DNA from: Luteipulveratus mongoliensis
GTDB taxonomy: Bacteria; Actinomycetota; Actinomycetes; Actinomycetales; Dermatophilaceae
Assembly: GCF_001190945.1 (NCBI RefSeq)
Contig: NZ_CP011112.1
Span: forward strand, 1,178,001 to 1,242,000
Length of the DNA: 64,000 nucleotides
Reading direction: 5' to 3'
Under the pieces are notes generated by a model. It saw only the letters and a program-made list of their open reading frames with translations. It was not told the origin of the DNA and did not search any database. Of the stretch, positions 36,557-44,319 are shown piece by piece; within the stretch, counting starts at the first letter, position 1; every line of letters begins with the position of its first letter. The position numbers and the translations under genes were made by a program.

Positions 36557-38614
36557 TCAGCTCACCGCGAAGGTGCGGCTCGTGCCGGTGAACTTCGAGA
36601 TCGTCCCGATGAGCGGCGCCTTGGCTGCGCCGTGATGAACGATGCGATACGTCCCGGCTTTGGTCTCGGCCGGGATGTCCCAGGTGACAACGGCATTCGA
36701 CTCGCCAGTCAGCACGTTGGTGCGCTTCCAGCTGAAGGTCGCGCTGTGGTCACCATCGTCATGGACCCGCTTCCACAGGCCACCCGCAACTTGGCGCTGC
36801 ACCTCGATGTAGGTGCCGCCGAGTCGGAGGTCATTCTTGGGGTGACCCGTGACGAAGACGGCCGTGACCTTGGCTCCTCGCCCGTACGACGCGGAGGGCT
36901 CGGTCACCACATCGCCGAACTTCTTGAACAGCGGTGGGTTGTCGTAGACCACGCCCGGCTGCAGGTTGAGGAATCCGAGCGGTGACGGCGCCCCGGCGCT
37001 GCCGAGCGGCACCGTCTGTCCCGCGCGCAGCGCGTTGCCCAGCCGTGAGAGCTCCTGGGCGTACATGCAGGTCGTGTAGCGCCCGTAGAGGGTGTGCCCA
37101 CCCTCGTAGTCCTGCTGGTCGTACTCCTCCGGCGTGGCTGAATAACTCGTGTAGCCATTGGTGTACGTCTGAATCAGCACGTTCTCCAGGGGCGCGCCGA
37201 CGGCGGCAGCCACGGCCCGGCGTACGCGCAGCCCGGCCACCACGGTCATCTCACCGGGCTGGCAGGCCAGATAGATCTGGCCGAGCTTGATCACCTGGAT
37301 CATCGCCTTGTTGGGCATAGCGCCGATCAGCCCGACCGGGATCAGGCTGACCTTGGGCGACTGGGCCTGCTCGAGCCAGGTCGGCACCGTCTGGTTGAGC
37401 ACCTTCCAGAACGGAGCCAGGATGTCGGGCCAACCCTCGGGGTAGCCCAGGCCAGGTCCGTCCTCGGTGCTGCCGGCCAGCATCGCCGGGCCGATCGTGC
37501 CCGAGACAGTGTGGTGCTCCTTGCCGTCGGGGGCGTACTCCGGAGCGACGATCGTGTTGGCCAGGTCGACGTAGCGGGCGATCGATGAGATCGAGCCGGT
37601 GACAGGGGTGTCGGCGTGGCTCCAGGCTCGCTTTGCGGCGTCCTTCTGCCGGTCGCCGATGATCTGCATGTTCTTGACCGGGTCCTCGGTCGGCCCGCTC
37701 CCAGGCTTGAGGTTGAGGTTGGGCGACATGTCGCCCGCGGCCGCCTGCGCGAAGGCCGCGACGAAGCCTGGGCCTCCGCCCAGGTAGTCCTGGCCGAGGT
37801 CTCCACGCTCCCAGGAGTAGGCGGCGTACCCCTTGTTGTCGCCGCTGACGAGCGTGTTGGTGTTGGGCAACGACGTCGAGTGCACCGGGAACCAGGAGAT
37901 CGTCCCGACATCCTTGGCGCCCTGCTTGAAGCGCAGCACCGTCATGTTCGGGTCGATGCCGTCGGGGAAATGGTCCTTGTCCGCCTGCGGGTTGAGGTCG
38001 AAGGCACGCTTGGACCGGTTCACGCTGGCGTTGGTCAGGGTCGTCCGTCCGATGCTGAGCGAGCCAGGCTTGAGGTCGGCGTGTGCTGCGGCGATCGCTT
38101 CGACGTAGCCGTCGACGAGCGCATCGAACGTCTGCTCCTGGAAGCCCAGGAGCGTCAGGTTGTAGAAGAGGTCGTGCGAGCAGCCACCCGGTGAGGCATG
38201 CGTGTGGGTTGCGGTGACGCAGATGTTGGTGGCGTCGTACATCCCGGGGAAGCGAGCGCTCAAGCGCTGCACGATCGCTCCGTGCGCGGCCACCGGGACC
38301 ATGGCGTGGTCGCCGACACACCAGGCGACCCGGTTGCCGGATGCCTGGTCCACGATGACGAATGCGCGAGTACGTAGCCGTTGCTGGATTCCGGTCGAGC
38401 TCTGCCCGGGCTTGGAGTAGCCCATCAGCCCGTTCTCGGCGGCCGGGCCGGTCGAGTCGGCGATGCCGCGGCCCACGAGGTAGGACGAGACGTCGGGCTC
38501 CGTTGCTGCGGAGGCACTCGATGGGGCGGCGAGGGCGACGGCACCTCCTGCGGCGGCCGCGCCCATCAGGACGTGCCGGCGGGTCGGGGCTGGGCGGGGG
38601 TTTTGCTGCGTCAT
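36557..38614 (-). CDS. Secreted neutral/alkaline ceramidase
   Basis: This 685-residue exported ceramidase has a Tat-like signal with TRRHVLMGAAAAGGAVALAAPSSASA. The mature enzyme starts with YLVGRGIADSTGPAAENGLMGYS. Family features are TATHTHASPGG (zinc-site His), FPVHSTSLPNTNTLVSGDNKGYA, and AAAGDMSPNLN, the G-D-x-S-P-N block holding the catalytic Ser. The C-terminal Ig-like domain (FVTGHPKNDLRLGGTYIEVQR) is also seen. It hydrolyses ceramide to sphingosine and fatty acid, acting after the sphingomyelinase encoded directly downstream. The promoter is nearly the same as that of the GDSL lipase gene at 25561. Confidence 0.93.
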   Translation of the reverse strand: MTQQNPRPAPTRRHVLMGAAAAGGAVALAAPSSASAATEPDVSSYLVGRGIADSTGPAAENGLMGYSKPGQSSTGIQQRLRTRAFVIVDQASGNRVAWCVGDHAMVPVAAHGAIVQRLSARFPGMYDATNICVTATHTHASPGGCSHDLFYNLTLLGFQEQTFDALVDGYVEAIAAAHADLKPGSLSIGRTTLTNASVNRSKRAFDLNPQADKDHFPDGIDPNMTVLRFKQGAKDVGTISWFPVHSTSLPNTNTLVSGDNKGYAAYSWERGDLGQDYLGGGPGFVAAFAQAAAGDMSPNLNLKPGSGPTEDPVKNMQIIGDRQKDAAKRAWSHADTPVTGSISSIARYVDLANTIVAPEYAPDGKEHHTVSGTIGPAMLAGSTEDGPGLGYPEGWPDILAPFWKVLNQTVPTWLEQAQSPKVSLIPVGLIGAMPNKAMIQVIKLGQIYLACQPGEMTVVAGLRVRRAVAAAVGAPLENVLIQTYTNGYTSYSATPEEYDQQDYEGGHTLYGRYTTCMYAQELSRLGNALRAGQTVPLGSAGAPSPLGFLNLQPGVVYDNPPLFKKFGDVVTEPSASYGRGAKVTAVFVTGHPKNDLRLGGTYIEVQRQVAGGLWKRVHDDGDHSATFSWKRTNVLTGESNAVVTWDIPAETKAGTYRIVHHGAAKAPLIGTISKFTGTSRTFAVS

Positions 38615-38645
38615 CGGGTCTCCTCGGCGGGGTGGCTCCCAGTGG

Positions 38646-38676
38646 AGTGTGATCCAGGTCGCACGACTTGGTCAAG
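38646..38676 (-). promoter_or_regulatory. Promoter element shared with the GDSL lipase gene
   Basis: On the minus strand this starts with TTGACCAAGTCGTGCGACCT and ends TCACACT, identical to 25500-25530 except for three bases between those blocks. It sits about 32-62 bp before the ceramidase ATG (38614) and is followed by the same GCCGAGGAGA ribosome-site block. The rest of the two leaders is not similar, so this is conserved function rather than a recent duplication of the whole region (inference). Confidence 0.72.
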
Positions 38677-38697
38677 CGTCCGATTGATTTCTGGGGA

Positions 38698-38749
38698 GCG
38701 AAAGTCGACTGTTCGGCGCGGCCTGCGACGCGGAACAGTCGACTTTCGC
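38698..38749. repeat. Long perfect inverted repeat
   Basis: The 17-bp arms GCGAAAGTCGACTGTTC (38698-38714) and the exact complement (38733-38749) have an 18-base loop. Each arm contains the palindrome GTCGAC. It lies upstream of both the ceramidase gene (minus) and the small gene at 38797 (plus), so it is not at the end of either transcript. It could be a protein-binding dyad, a remnant mobile repeat or an RNA hairpin in a leader. Confidence 0.7.
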
Positions 38750-38796
38750 GGGGTGGGTGGACGAAGCCGGCGCCCGACTCGTGCCAGGGTGGGCGG

Positions 38797-39057
38797 GTGC
38801 TGGACTACCTGCTCGTCTTCCCTGACCGGGCCGTCGCGGAGACGGTCGCCGAGGAGCTCACTGAGGACGACTTTCCCCTCGTGCGCGTCGTGCGTGAGGC
38901 GCTCGCAGGTGAGGACGACTCGGAGGCCCACGACTGGGCGGTGCACGTCCAGGTCGAGACGCTCAAGGATGCCGCCGGCGCTCCGGCTCGCGCGTTGTCC
39001 GAGCGGTTCAGTGCCCTCGCCCAGGAGCGCGGGGGCTGGCTGGATCAGGGGGCGTAG
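38797..39057 (+). CDS. RraB-like small protein
   Basis: This 86-residue protein starts at GTG 38797: VLDYLLVFPDRAVAETVAEELTEDDFP, then DDSEAHDWAVHVQVETL. The alternation of an acidic helix with a D-W-x-V-x-V strand resembles the regulator of ribonuclease activity B (RraB) fold found in small stand-alone actinobacterial proteins. The role is unknown; RNase inhibition is only suggested by the fold. Its 3' end overlaps the convergent macro-domain gene by 50 bp. Confidence 0.55.
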   Translation: MLDYLLVFPDRAVAETVAEELTEDDFPLVRVVREALAGEDDSEAHDWAVHVQVETLKDAAGAPARALSERFSALAQERGGWLDQGA

Positions 39058-39589
39058 CCAGCGCGCGTTCGAACGCGCGCAGCGCCTTCTCTCCGCGGAG
39101 GACGAAGCGCACCAGGTCCAGATGAGTCAGCAGCGCTGACGAGCGCACGGTCCTGACAGCGATCTCGGCGACCTCGCGGACATCCCATCCGTACACCCCG
39201 GCGCCGACCGCAGGGAAGGCGACTGATCGGCCGCCGACGCGTACGACCTCGCGTAGTGACGACTCGAAGCACGACGCCATCGTCGTCGGATTCGTTTGTC
39301 CTGCACGGCGATTCGGCCCCACTGCGTGGACGACCCACCGGCTCGGAAGGTCACCGGCTCCCGTAGCGATCGCGTGTCCGGCCGGTAAGCCATCGAGGTA
39401 GCGCGTCCGTCGCAGCTCCTGGCACTCAGCCAGCAGCGCCGGGCCGGCCGCGCGATGAATCGCCCCGTCGACGCCACCTCCGCCGAGCAGGGAGGAGTTG
39501 GCGGCATTGACGATCGCGTCGACCTGCTGGGTGGTGATGTCGCCCTCGACGGCCTCGATGGGAGGCGGGACCGGTCGGCGTACGGACAT
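39008..39589 (-). CDS. Macro-domain protein (O-acetyl-ADP-ribose deacetylase type)
   Basis: This 193-residue macro domain has VEGDITTQQVDAIVNAANSSLLGGGGVDGAIHRAAGPALLAEC. It carries the G-D-I-T, V-N-A-A-N and G-G-G-G-V-D-x-A-I-H motifs that bind ADP-ribose and act in MacroD-type de-ADP-ribosylation. Further motifs are WVVHAVGP and AFPAVGAGVYGW. It is likely active. The C-terminal tail is Pro/Arg-rich and unrelated. No toxin or DarT-like partner is seen nearby. Confidence 0.92.
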   Translation of the reverse strand: MSVRRPVPPPIEAVEGDITTQQVDAIVNAANSSLLGGGGVDGAIHRAAGPALLAECQELRRTRYLDGLPAGHAIATGAGDLPSRWVVHAVGPNRRAGQTNPTTMASCFESSLREVVRVGGRSVAFPAVGAGVYGWDVREVAEIAVRTVRSSALLTHLDLVRFVLRGEKALRAFERALATPPDPASPRAPGRGH

Positions 39590-39619
39590 CTCCCCACCCT
39601 GGCGTCTGGGCGACGAGAG

Positions 39620-40300
39620 TCAAGCCAGTCGGGTCGTGACCTGGGGTGTGACGGTGCTGATGCCCTGCAGGATGCAGGCGATGCCGTAGTCGAACCGGTC
39701 GCCCTCCTCGCCGGACATCAGCTCGTCGAGGTGCTGGTGCGTGAGCGGGAAGTCTTCGGCCGGGAGCGCCTCGAACCGCTCGCGCAGGTCGTCCAGTGAG
39801 TCCTTCGCGTCGGCGTACTGGGCGACCCACAGGCTCTGCTCGTAGCAGTAGCCCGTGATGTAGAGGGCAAGCAGATCGATCCCCCATGCGGCACTCTGCG
39901 GACTCAGCCTGCCGGCGAGCATGATCGCGAGCATGCCCTCGCTCATGCGTACGAGGTCGGGATGCGTTGGTACGACGGCGAATACGGCTCGTGCCAGACC
40001 CGGGTGGCCGACGTAGAGGTCACGCATCTGTCGGCTCAGCTCGATGACCTGCTCGCGCCACCGGTCGGGGTCGGGAGCCGGGACCGGGAGGTCACGGACG
40101 AGGCGACCGAGCATCTCCTGGTCGAGGTCGCGCTTGTTGGCGACGTGGGCGTAGAGCGAGGCCGGTCCGGTGTCGAGGGCAGTGGCGACCCGGCGCATCG
40201 AGACGGCCTCGTAGCCCTCGGTCCGGACGAGGGCGAGGGCCGTGTCGACGATCCGGTCGAGCGTGATCGCGTCACGGCCGGGCGTGCGGCGGCTCGGCAT
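39620..40300 (-). CDS. TetR-family repressor of the DHA2 exporter
   Basis: This 226-residue TetR-type regulator has the HTH RIVDTALALVRTEGYEAVSMRRVATALDTGPASLYAHVANKRDLDQEML. The C-terminal domain of the TetR_C_1 type contains VRDLPVPAPDPDRWREQV. It is divergent from the 14-helix exporter gene at 40437. The intergenic region has three GTTCGT-based dyads overlapping a good promoter (40350-40412), so it is very probably the local repressor, released by an exporter substrate. Confidence 0.88.
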   Translation of the reverse strand: MPSRRTPGRDAITLDRIVDTALALVRTEGYEAVSMRRVATALDTGPASLYAHVANKRDLDQEMLGRLVRDLPVPAPDPDRWREQVIELSRQMRDLYVGHPGLARAVFAVVPTHPDLVRMSEGMLAIMLAGRLSPQSAAWGIDLLALYITGYCYEQSLWVAQYADAKDSLDDLRERFEALPAEDFPLTHQHLDELMSGEEGDRFDYGIACILQGISTVTPQVTTRLA

Positions 40301-40349
40301 GGGGCTTCCTTCCTCGGCGGTCCGGCGTCAGGTTATCCCGCCGATGGGC

Positions 40350-40412
40350 TTGACACGAACGCCGTTCGTTTGTAGAACAGTGTTCGTTCACCTTCAACGA
40401 ACATTGTTCGTT
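40350..40412 (+). promoter_or_regulatory. Exporter promoter with stacked TetR operators
   Basis: The -35 is TTGACA (40350-40355) and the -10 TAGAAC (40373-40378) at 17-bp spacing. Three dyads are built on GTTCGT: ACGAACG C CGTTCGT (40355-40369, inside the spacer), GAAC AGT GTTC (40375-40385) and AACGAAC ATT GTTCGTT (40396-40412). The first two would block RNA polymerase directly. They are likely bound by the divergent TetR protein (39620). Confidence 0.8.
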
Positions 40413-40436
40413 CTCAACTTCTCCTCGGGAGCCCTG

Positions 40437-41894
40437 ATGACCACCATGACCGCAGAGTCGGAGGCCTCACCGCCTCGCTCCGCCCACCGCTACCGCTGGC
40501 TCGTCCTTGCCGTCATCCTCGTCGCCGACGTCATGGACCTTGTCGACGCCACCGTCCTCAACCTCGCGATCCCGTCCATCCAGACCGACCTGCACATCAG
40601 CGGCTCGTCGGCGCAGTGGCTGCTCGCGGCCTACACCATGACCTTCGCGATCGGCCTCGTGACGTCGGCGCGCATCGGAGACGTGCTCGGACGGCGTGAG
40701 CTGTTCCTCATCGGCATGGCCGGATTCACCGTCGTGTCGCTCGCCTGCGCCCTCGCCCCCGGCGCAGGTTGGTTGATCGCCCTCCGCGCGCTGCAGGGCC
40801 TGTTCGGCGCGGTGATGATCCCGCAGGGCCTCGCGCTCGTGAAGGCCGCGTTCCCACCGGAGGAGCTGGCCAAGGCATTCGTCCCGTTCGGTCCGATCAT
40901 GGGCCTGTCCGCCGTGCTCGGTCCTATTCTCGCCGGCTTCCTGCTCGACGCGAATCTCTTTGGTTCTCAATGGCGTTCGATCTTCTTCATCAACGTGCCG
41001 ATCGGCATCGCCGCGTTCGTCATGGCTGCTCGAGCCCTGCCGCGGATCGAACGTCAGCCTGGCGCTCGACTCGACATCGGTGGCATGGCACTGCTCACCG
41101 TCGCTTCCACGATGCTCATCTATCCGCTTGTGCAGGGTCGCGAGGCCGGCTGGCCCTGGTGGGCATACGCGCTGATCGCCGGCTCGCTCGTCCTCTTCGG
41201 GGCTTTCGCGATCAGCGAGCGACGCAGCCGCCACCCGGTCATCGAGCCGTCGCTGTTCGCCAACCGAGGCTTCGTGGTCGGTCTGTGCGTGCTCGCTGCG
41301 TTCTTCTCGGCCATGACCGGCTTCATGCTCGCCTTCAACCTGCACCTGCAGGGCGGCCTGCACTTCTCGCCCCTGCATGCGGGTCTCACCCTCGTGCCAT
41401 GGGCGCTGGGTACGTCGCTCGGCGCCGTCGCAGGCGGCGTCTACCTTGCCGAACGGCTCGGGCGCGCCAGCCTGCACCTCGGCCTGGCGATCGCGACGGC
41501 CGGCATGGTCGGCCTGTGGTGGACGGTCGAGCACTTCGGTGCTGACCTGACGTCCTGGCAGCTGGTGCCCGCCACGCTGGTGATCGGCTTCGGTCTGGGT
41601 CAGGTCTTCGTCCCGCTGTTCGGCTTCGTCCTGGGCGACCTCGACGACCGTCAGGTGGGCACGGGCTCAGGGCTGCTCAACGCGGTGCAGCAGTTCTTCG
41701 GCGCAATCGGTGTGGCGGCGCTCGGCACGTTGTTCTTCCAGCGGCTGCCGGCGCACGGCTTCGTCGACACGACCGGGCTCGTGATCGCGGCCTCCGCGGT
41801 CCTGTTCGTGATCACGTTCGGGCTGGTGTTCGCCCTGCCCAGGACCGCCCGCGGGGGAAGTGGGGGAAGTGGAGGGGAGGGGGTCGCCCAGTGA
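40437..41894 (+). CDS. DHA2-family (14-TM) MFS drug exporter
   Basis: This 485-residue exporter of the EmrB/QacA type starts at ATG 40437. Motif D1 at the first helix is DVMDLVDATVLNLAIPSIQTDL, motif A is SARIGDVLGRRELFLIG, and motif C (antiporter signature) is in GLSAVLGPILAGFLL. The last helices are followed by a Gly/Ser-rich tail. It probably exports lipophilic or cationic compounds by proton antiport. It is controlled by the divergent TetR gene. A paralogue lies at 45331. Confidence 0.92.
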   Translation: MTTMTAESEASPPRSAHRYRWLVLAVILVADVMDLVDATVLNLAIPSIQTDLHISGSSAQWLLAAYTMTFAIGLVTSARIGDVLGRRELFLIGMAGFTVVSLACALAPGAGWLIALRALQGLFGAVMIPQGLALVKAAFPPEELAKAFVPFGPIMGLSAVLGPILAGFLLDANLFGSQWRSIFFINVPIGIAAFVMAARALPRIERQPGARLDIGGMALLTVASTMLIYPLVQGREAGWPWWAYALIAGSLVLFGAFAISERRSRHPVIEPSLFANRGFVVGLCVLAAFFSAMTGFMLAFNLHLQGGLHFSPLHAGLTLVPWALGTSLGAVAGGVYLAERLGRASLHLGLAIATAGMVGLWWTVEHFGADLTSWQLVPATLVIGFGLGQVFVPLFGFVLGDLDDRQVGTGSGLLNAVQQFFGAIGVAALGTLFFQRLPAHGFVDTTGLVIAASAVLFVITFGLVFALPRTARGGSGGSGGEGVAQ

Positions 41895-41967
41895 GGCGGT
41901 CGCTGCCTCGGGAGGGCGAGCACTGATCGAGGGCGGGTGTTGGGCCGCGGGCCGTCGGGTGGTCGTG

Positions 41968-41997
41968 AGACGCTGTATCGACCAATACGAGTGATTC
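41968..41997 (+). promoter_or_regulatory. Operator site A, upstream of the TetR gene at 42026
   Basis: This contains GTAT-N6-ATAC within CTGTATCGACCAATACGAGT. It aligns over about 24 bp with the 30-bp palindrome ahead of the exporter at 45331 (TGTATTGACAAATACGATG), with few mismatches. It is a probable autoregulatory site 30-60 bp before the start codon of the TetR gene. Confidence 0.65.
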
Positions 41998-42025
41998 CGC
42001 GCGGCGCGGACGAGAGGTTGGATCG

Positions 42026-42760
42026 ATGGTCACTGGCCGAGGTACAGGCGAGCCCAAGCTGGTGTGGGAGCGTCCCGAACCCCCGACGCGTCCGGCGCCG
42101 AGCCCGCTGAGTCGGGACCGCATCGTGCAGTCCGCGATCCGGCTCGCGGAGGCGGACGGGCTGGAGGCGGTGTCCTTGCGCAAGGTCGCGGCCGACCTCA
42201 ACGCCGGTCCGATGCGCCTGTACGGGTACCTCGCCACCAAGGAGGAGCTGCTCGACCTGATGGCGGACGAGATGTACGGGCAGCTCCCGCGCCCGGAGTC
42301 GGGCGCCTCGGCAGGGTGGCGCGAGACGCTGCGTTTCCTGGCCCAGGGCCTGCGTGCCACCGCCGTGGAGCACGAGTGGTTCGCCGACCTGCTGGGTGGC
42401 CGACCGCACCTGGGCCCCATGGCGCTGGACTACCTGGAGGCCTCGCTCGCCGCGCTCATCGCAGCCCCGGAGCTGAGCGATGTTGCGCTCACGGTCCAGG
42501 TCCGGGACGCGGTCAACGCCTATGTGATCGGCGTGGTGCGCAGCGAGATCGCCGAGCGCCGAGCAGAGCGCTCCAGCGGCATGGACAAGCAGCAGTGGCA
42601 GGCCGCGTCCGGTGCGTACATCGCCCAGGCGTTGGCAACGGGTCGGTACCCGACCGTCGGCCAGGTCGTCGCGCGCACGGAGTCGCGCGACTTCGAGGCC
42701 AAGTTCAACCTCGGGCTGGAGTGGATGCTCGACGGCGTGGAGGGTCGGCTGAAGGGCTGA
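42026..42760 (+). CDS. TetR-family regulator of the P450/methyltransferase/exporter module
   Basis: This 244-residue TetR protein has an extended N-terminus. The HTH is RIVQSAIRLAEADGLEAVSLRKVAADLNAGPMRLYGYLATKEELLDLMADEMYG, with the TetR_C_1-type ligand domain (WRETLRFLAQGLRATAVEHEWFADLLGG). Related operator-like sequences lie before this gene (41968), before the P450 (42843) and before the MFS exporter (45286). This suggests a local regulon. A strong terminator follows at 42786, so it is transcribed alone. Confidence 0.88.
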   Translation: MVTGRGTGEPKLVWERPEPPTRPAPSPLSRDRIVQSAIRLAEADGLEAVSLRKVAADLNAGPMRLYGYLATKEELLDLMADEMYGQLPRPESGASAGWRETLRFLAQGLRATAVEHEWFADLLGGRPHLGPMALDYLEASLAALIAAPELSDVALTVQVRDAVNAYVIGVVRSEIAERRAERSSGMDKQQWQAASGAYIAQALATGRYPTVGQVVARTESRDFEAKFNLGLEWMLDGVEGRLKG

Positions 42761-42785
42761 TCGCGGCGTGTCGTGACGACGCGCC

Positions 42786-42824
42786 GACGGAGACTGTGGC
42801 CTCGGTCACAGTCTCCGTCTTTTT
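42786..42824 (+). terminator. Rho-independent terminator
   Basis: A perfect 13-bp stem (GACGGAGACTGTG at 42786-42798, complement at 42807-42819), an 8-base loop and a run of five T lie 25 bp after the TetR stop. It is the clearest intrinsic terminator in the window. Confidence 0.9.
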
Positions 42825-42842
42825 GTGCCCTACGCGCGTCCC

Positions 42843-42866
42843 GGGAAATACGGTGTACTTCACGAG
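42843..42866 (+). promoter_or_regulatory. Operator-like site B, upstream of the P450
   Basis: GGGAAATACGGTGTACTT shares AAATACG-[AG]-TGTA with the right half of the exporter operator at 45286. It lies between the terminator of the TetR gene and the P450 gene, about 150 bp before its ATG. It is only a half-site match, so this assignment is tentative. Confidence 0.4.
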
Positions 42867-43014
42867 AGGCCGTAGCGGGCTGAACGGCGTACGGCGTGGG
42901 AGGCGCCGTACGCCGTCTCAGGGCTCGCGACTCTCTCGGCTGTACCTGTCGGACCTTGTCTCGCGCTTCGAAAGCCATCCCTCCCGTCCTTGCTCAACCC
43001 GTGATGGAGGCTTC

Positions 43015-44238
43015 ATGGAACACCGCACGAGTACGACCAGCACCGATGTCCCTGCGTTTCCGATCGGACGCACCTGCCCCTTTGCGGTGCCCGACGTCTA
43101 CGAGCAGCTGCGCGACGGCGAGCCGATCAGCACGGTCACGATGTCCGACGGCCGCAGTGCCTGGATCCTGACCCGACACGACGACGTGCGCCGGCTGATG
43201 ATCGATCCGCGCTTCAGCTCCGACCGGGCTGACCCGGGCTTCCCGGCGATGTCTGGCGGTGGCAAGCAGGCGTTCGACCACTTCGCGAAGTTCCTCATCT
43301 CGATGGATGGCGAGGAGCACTCGGCCGTACGCAAGCCTCTGATCAGCCAGTTCTCGATGCGGGCGATCGCTGCGTTCAGGCCCCGCATCCAGCAGATCGT
43401 CGACGAGGCCATCGACGGCATGCTCGAGCAGGGGCCGCCGGTCGATCTGGTCGCACACCTGTCATCGGTGGTGCCGTCGCGGATCATCGCCGAGCTCATG
43501 GGTGTCACCCCTGCGCACCTGACGACGTTTTACGAGCTCGCCGCTCAGTTCCTGAACCGCGAGACGACTGCGCAGGAGCGCGACGGGATCGCTCGTGGGA
43601 TGCGCAGCAACATGGATGCGCTGGTCGAGCTGAAGGAGCGCGAACCCGGTGAGGACATCCTGAGCCGAGAGATTGCTCGGCAGCGCGCCGAACAGGGTGA
43701 GATCGATCGTCCGGGGCTGGCCAGCCTCGCCCAGCTGATGCTCCTTGCCGGGCACGAGTCGACCGCCGAGATGATCTCGCTCGGGGTGGTCGGGCTGCTG
43801 TCGCATCCGGACCAGCTGCGCGTCATCCTCGACGACCCGTCCAAGACGCCTGCGGCGATCGATGAGCTGTTGCGTTACTTCTCCGTGGTGGAGATCGGCA
43901 TGGCTCGAGTTGCGTTGGAGGACGTGGAGATTCGCGGTGTTCAGATCAAGGCCGGCGACGGCGTGATCGCGTCCAACATCGCGGCCAACCACGATCCCAG
44001 CGTCTTCCCTGACCCTGGCGCGCTCGACCTGCAGCGCGACGCGCGTCAGCACGTCGCGCAGGGCTTCGGCGCCCATCAGTGCATCGGGATGAATCTCGCG
44101 CGTACCGAGCTCGCGGTCATCTACGACACGTTGTTCAAGCGGGTCCCGACTCTTCGCCTGGAGTCACCGGCCGAAGAGCTGCCCTTCAAGTACGACGGCC
44201 TCATCTTCGGCCTGCGCAGCCTGCCCGTCTCCTGGTAG
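43015..44238 (+). CDS. Cytochrome P450
   Basis: This 407-residue bacterial class I P450 has the I-helix oxygen-activation motif in MLLAGHESTAE and the K-helix E-x-x-R in IDELLRYF. The haem loop is FGAHQCIGMNLAR with Cys356 as thiolate ligand. The N-terminus FPIGRTCPFAVPDVYEQLRDGEPIS is typical of soluble actinobacterial CYP105/107-like enzymes. It needs a separate ferredoxin and reductase, neither of which is in the window. It is followed by a methyltransferase gene 81 bp on and is probably a tailoring enzyme for the neighbouring polyketide, although it belongs to the TetR module. Confidence 0.95.
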   Translation: MEHRTSTTSTDVPAFPIGRTCPFAVPDVYEQLRDGEPISTVTMSDGRSAWILTRHDDVRRLMIDPRFSSDRADPGFPAMSGGGKQAFDHFAKFLISMDGEEHSAVRKPLISQFSMRAIAAFRPRIQQIVDEAIDGMLEQGPPVDLVAHLSSVVPSRIIAELMGVTPAHLTTFYELAAQFLNRETTAQERDGIARGMRSNMDALVELKEREPGEDILSREIARQRAEQGEIDRPGLASLAQLMLLAGHESTAEMISLGVVGLLSHPDQLRVILDDPSKTPAAIDELLRYFSVVEIGMARVALEDVEIRGVQIKAGDGVIASNIAANHDPSVFPDPGALDLQRDARQHVAQGFGAHQCIGMNLARTELAVIYDTLFKRVPTLRLESPAEELPFKYDGLIFGLRSLPVSW

Positions 44239-44319
44239 CCGACACGCCACCTGTCTACGCCGTCCGAAGGGCGCGCGAACCGTCATCCACCGATCGTCAT
44301 CTCTCCCAAGGAGTTTCGT

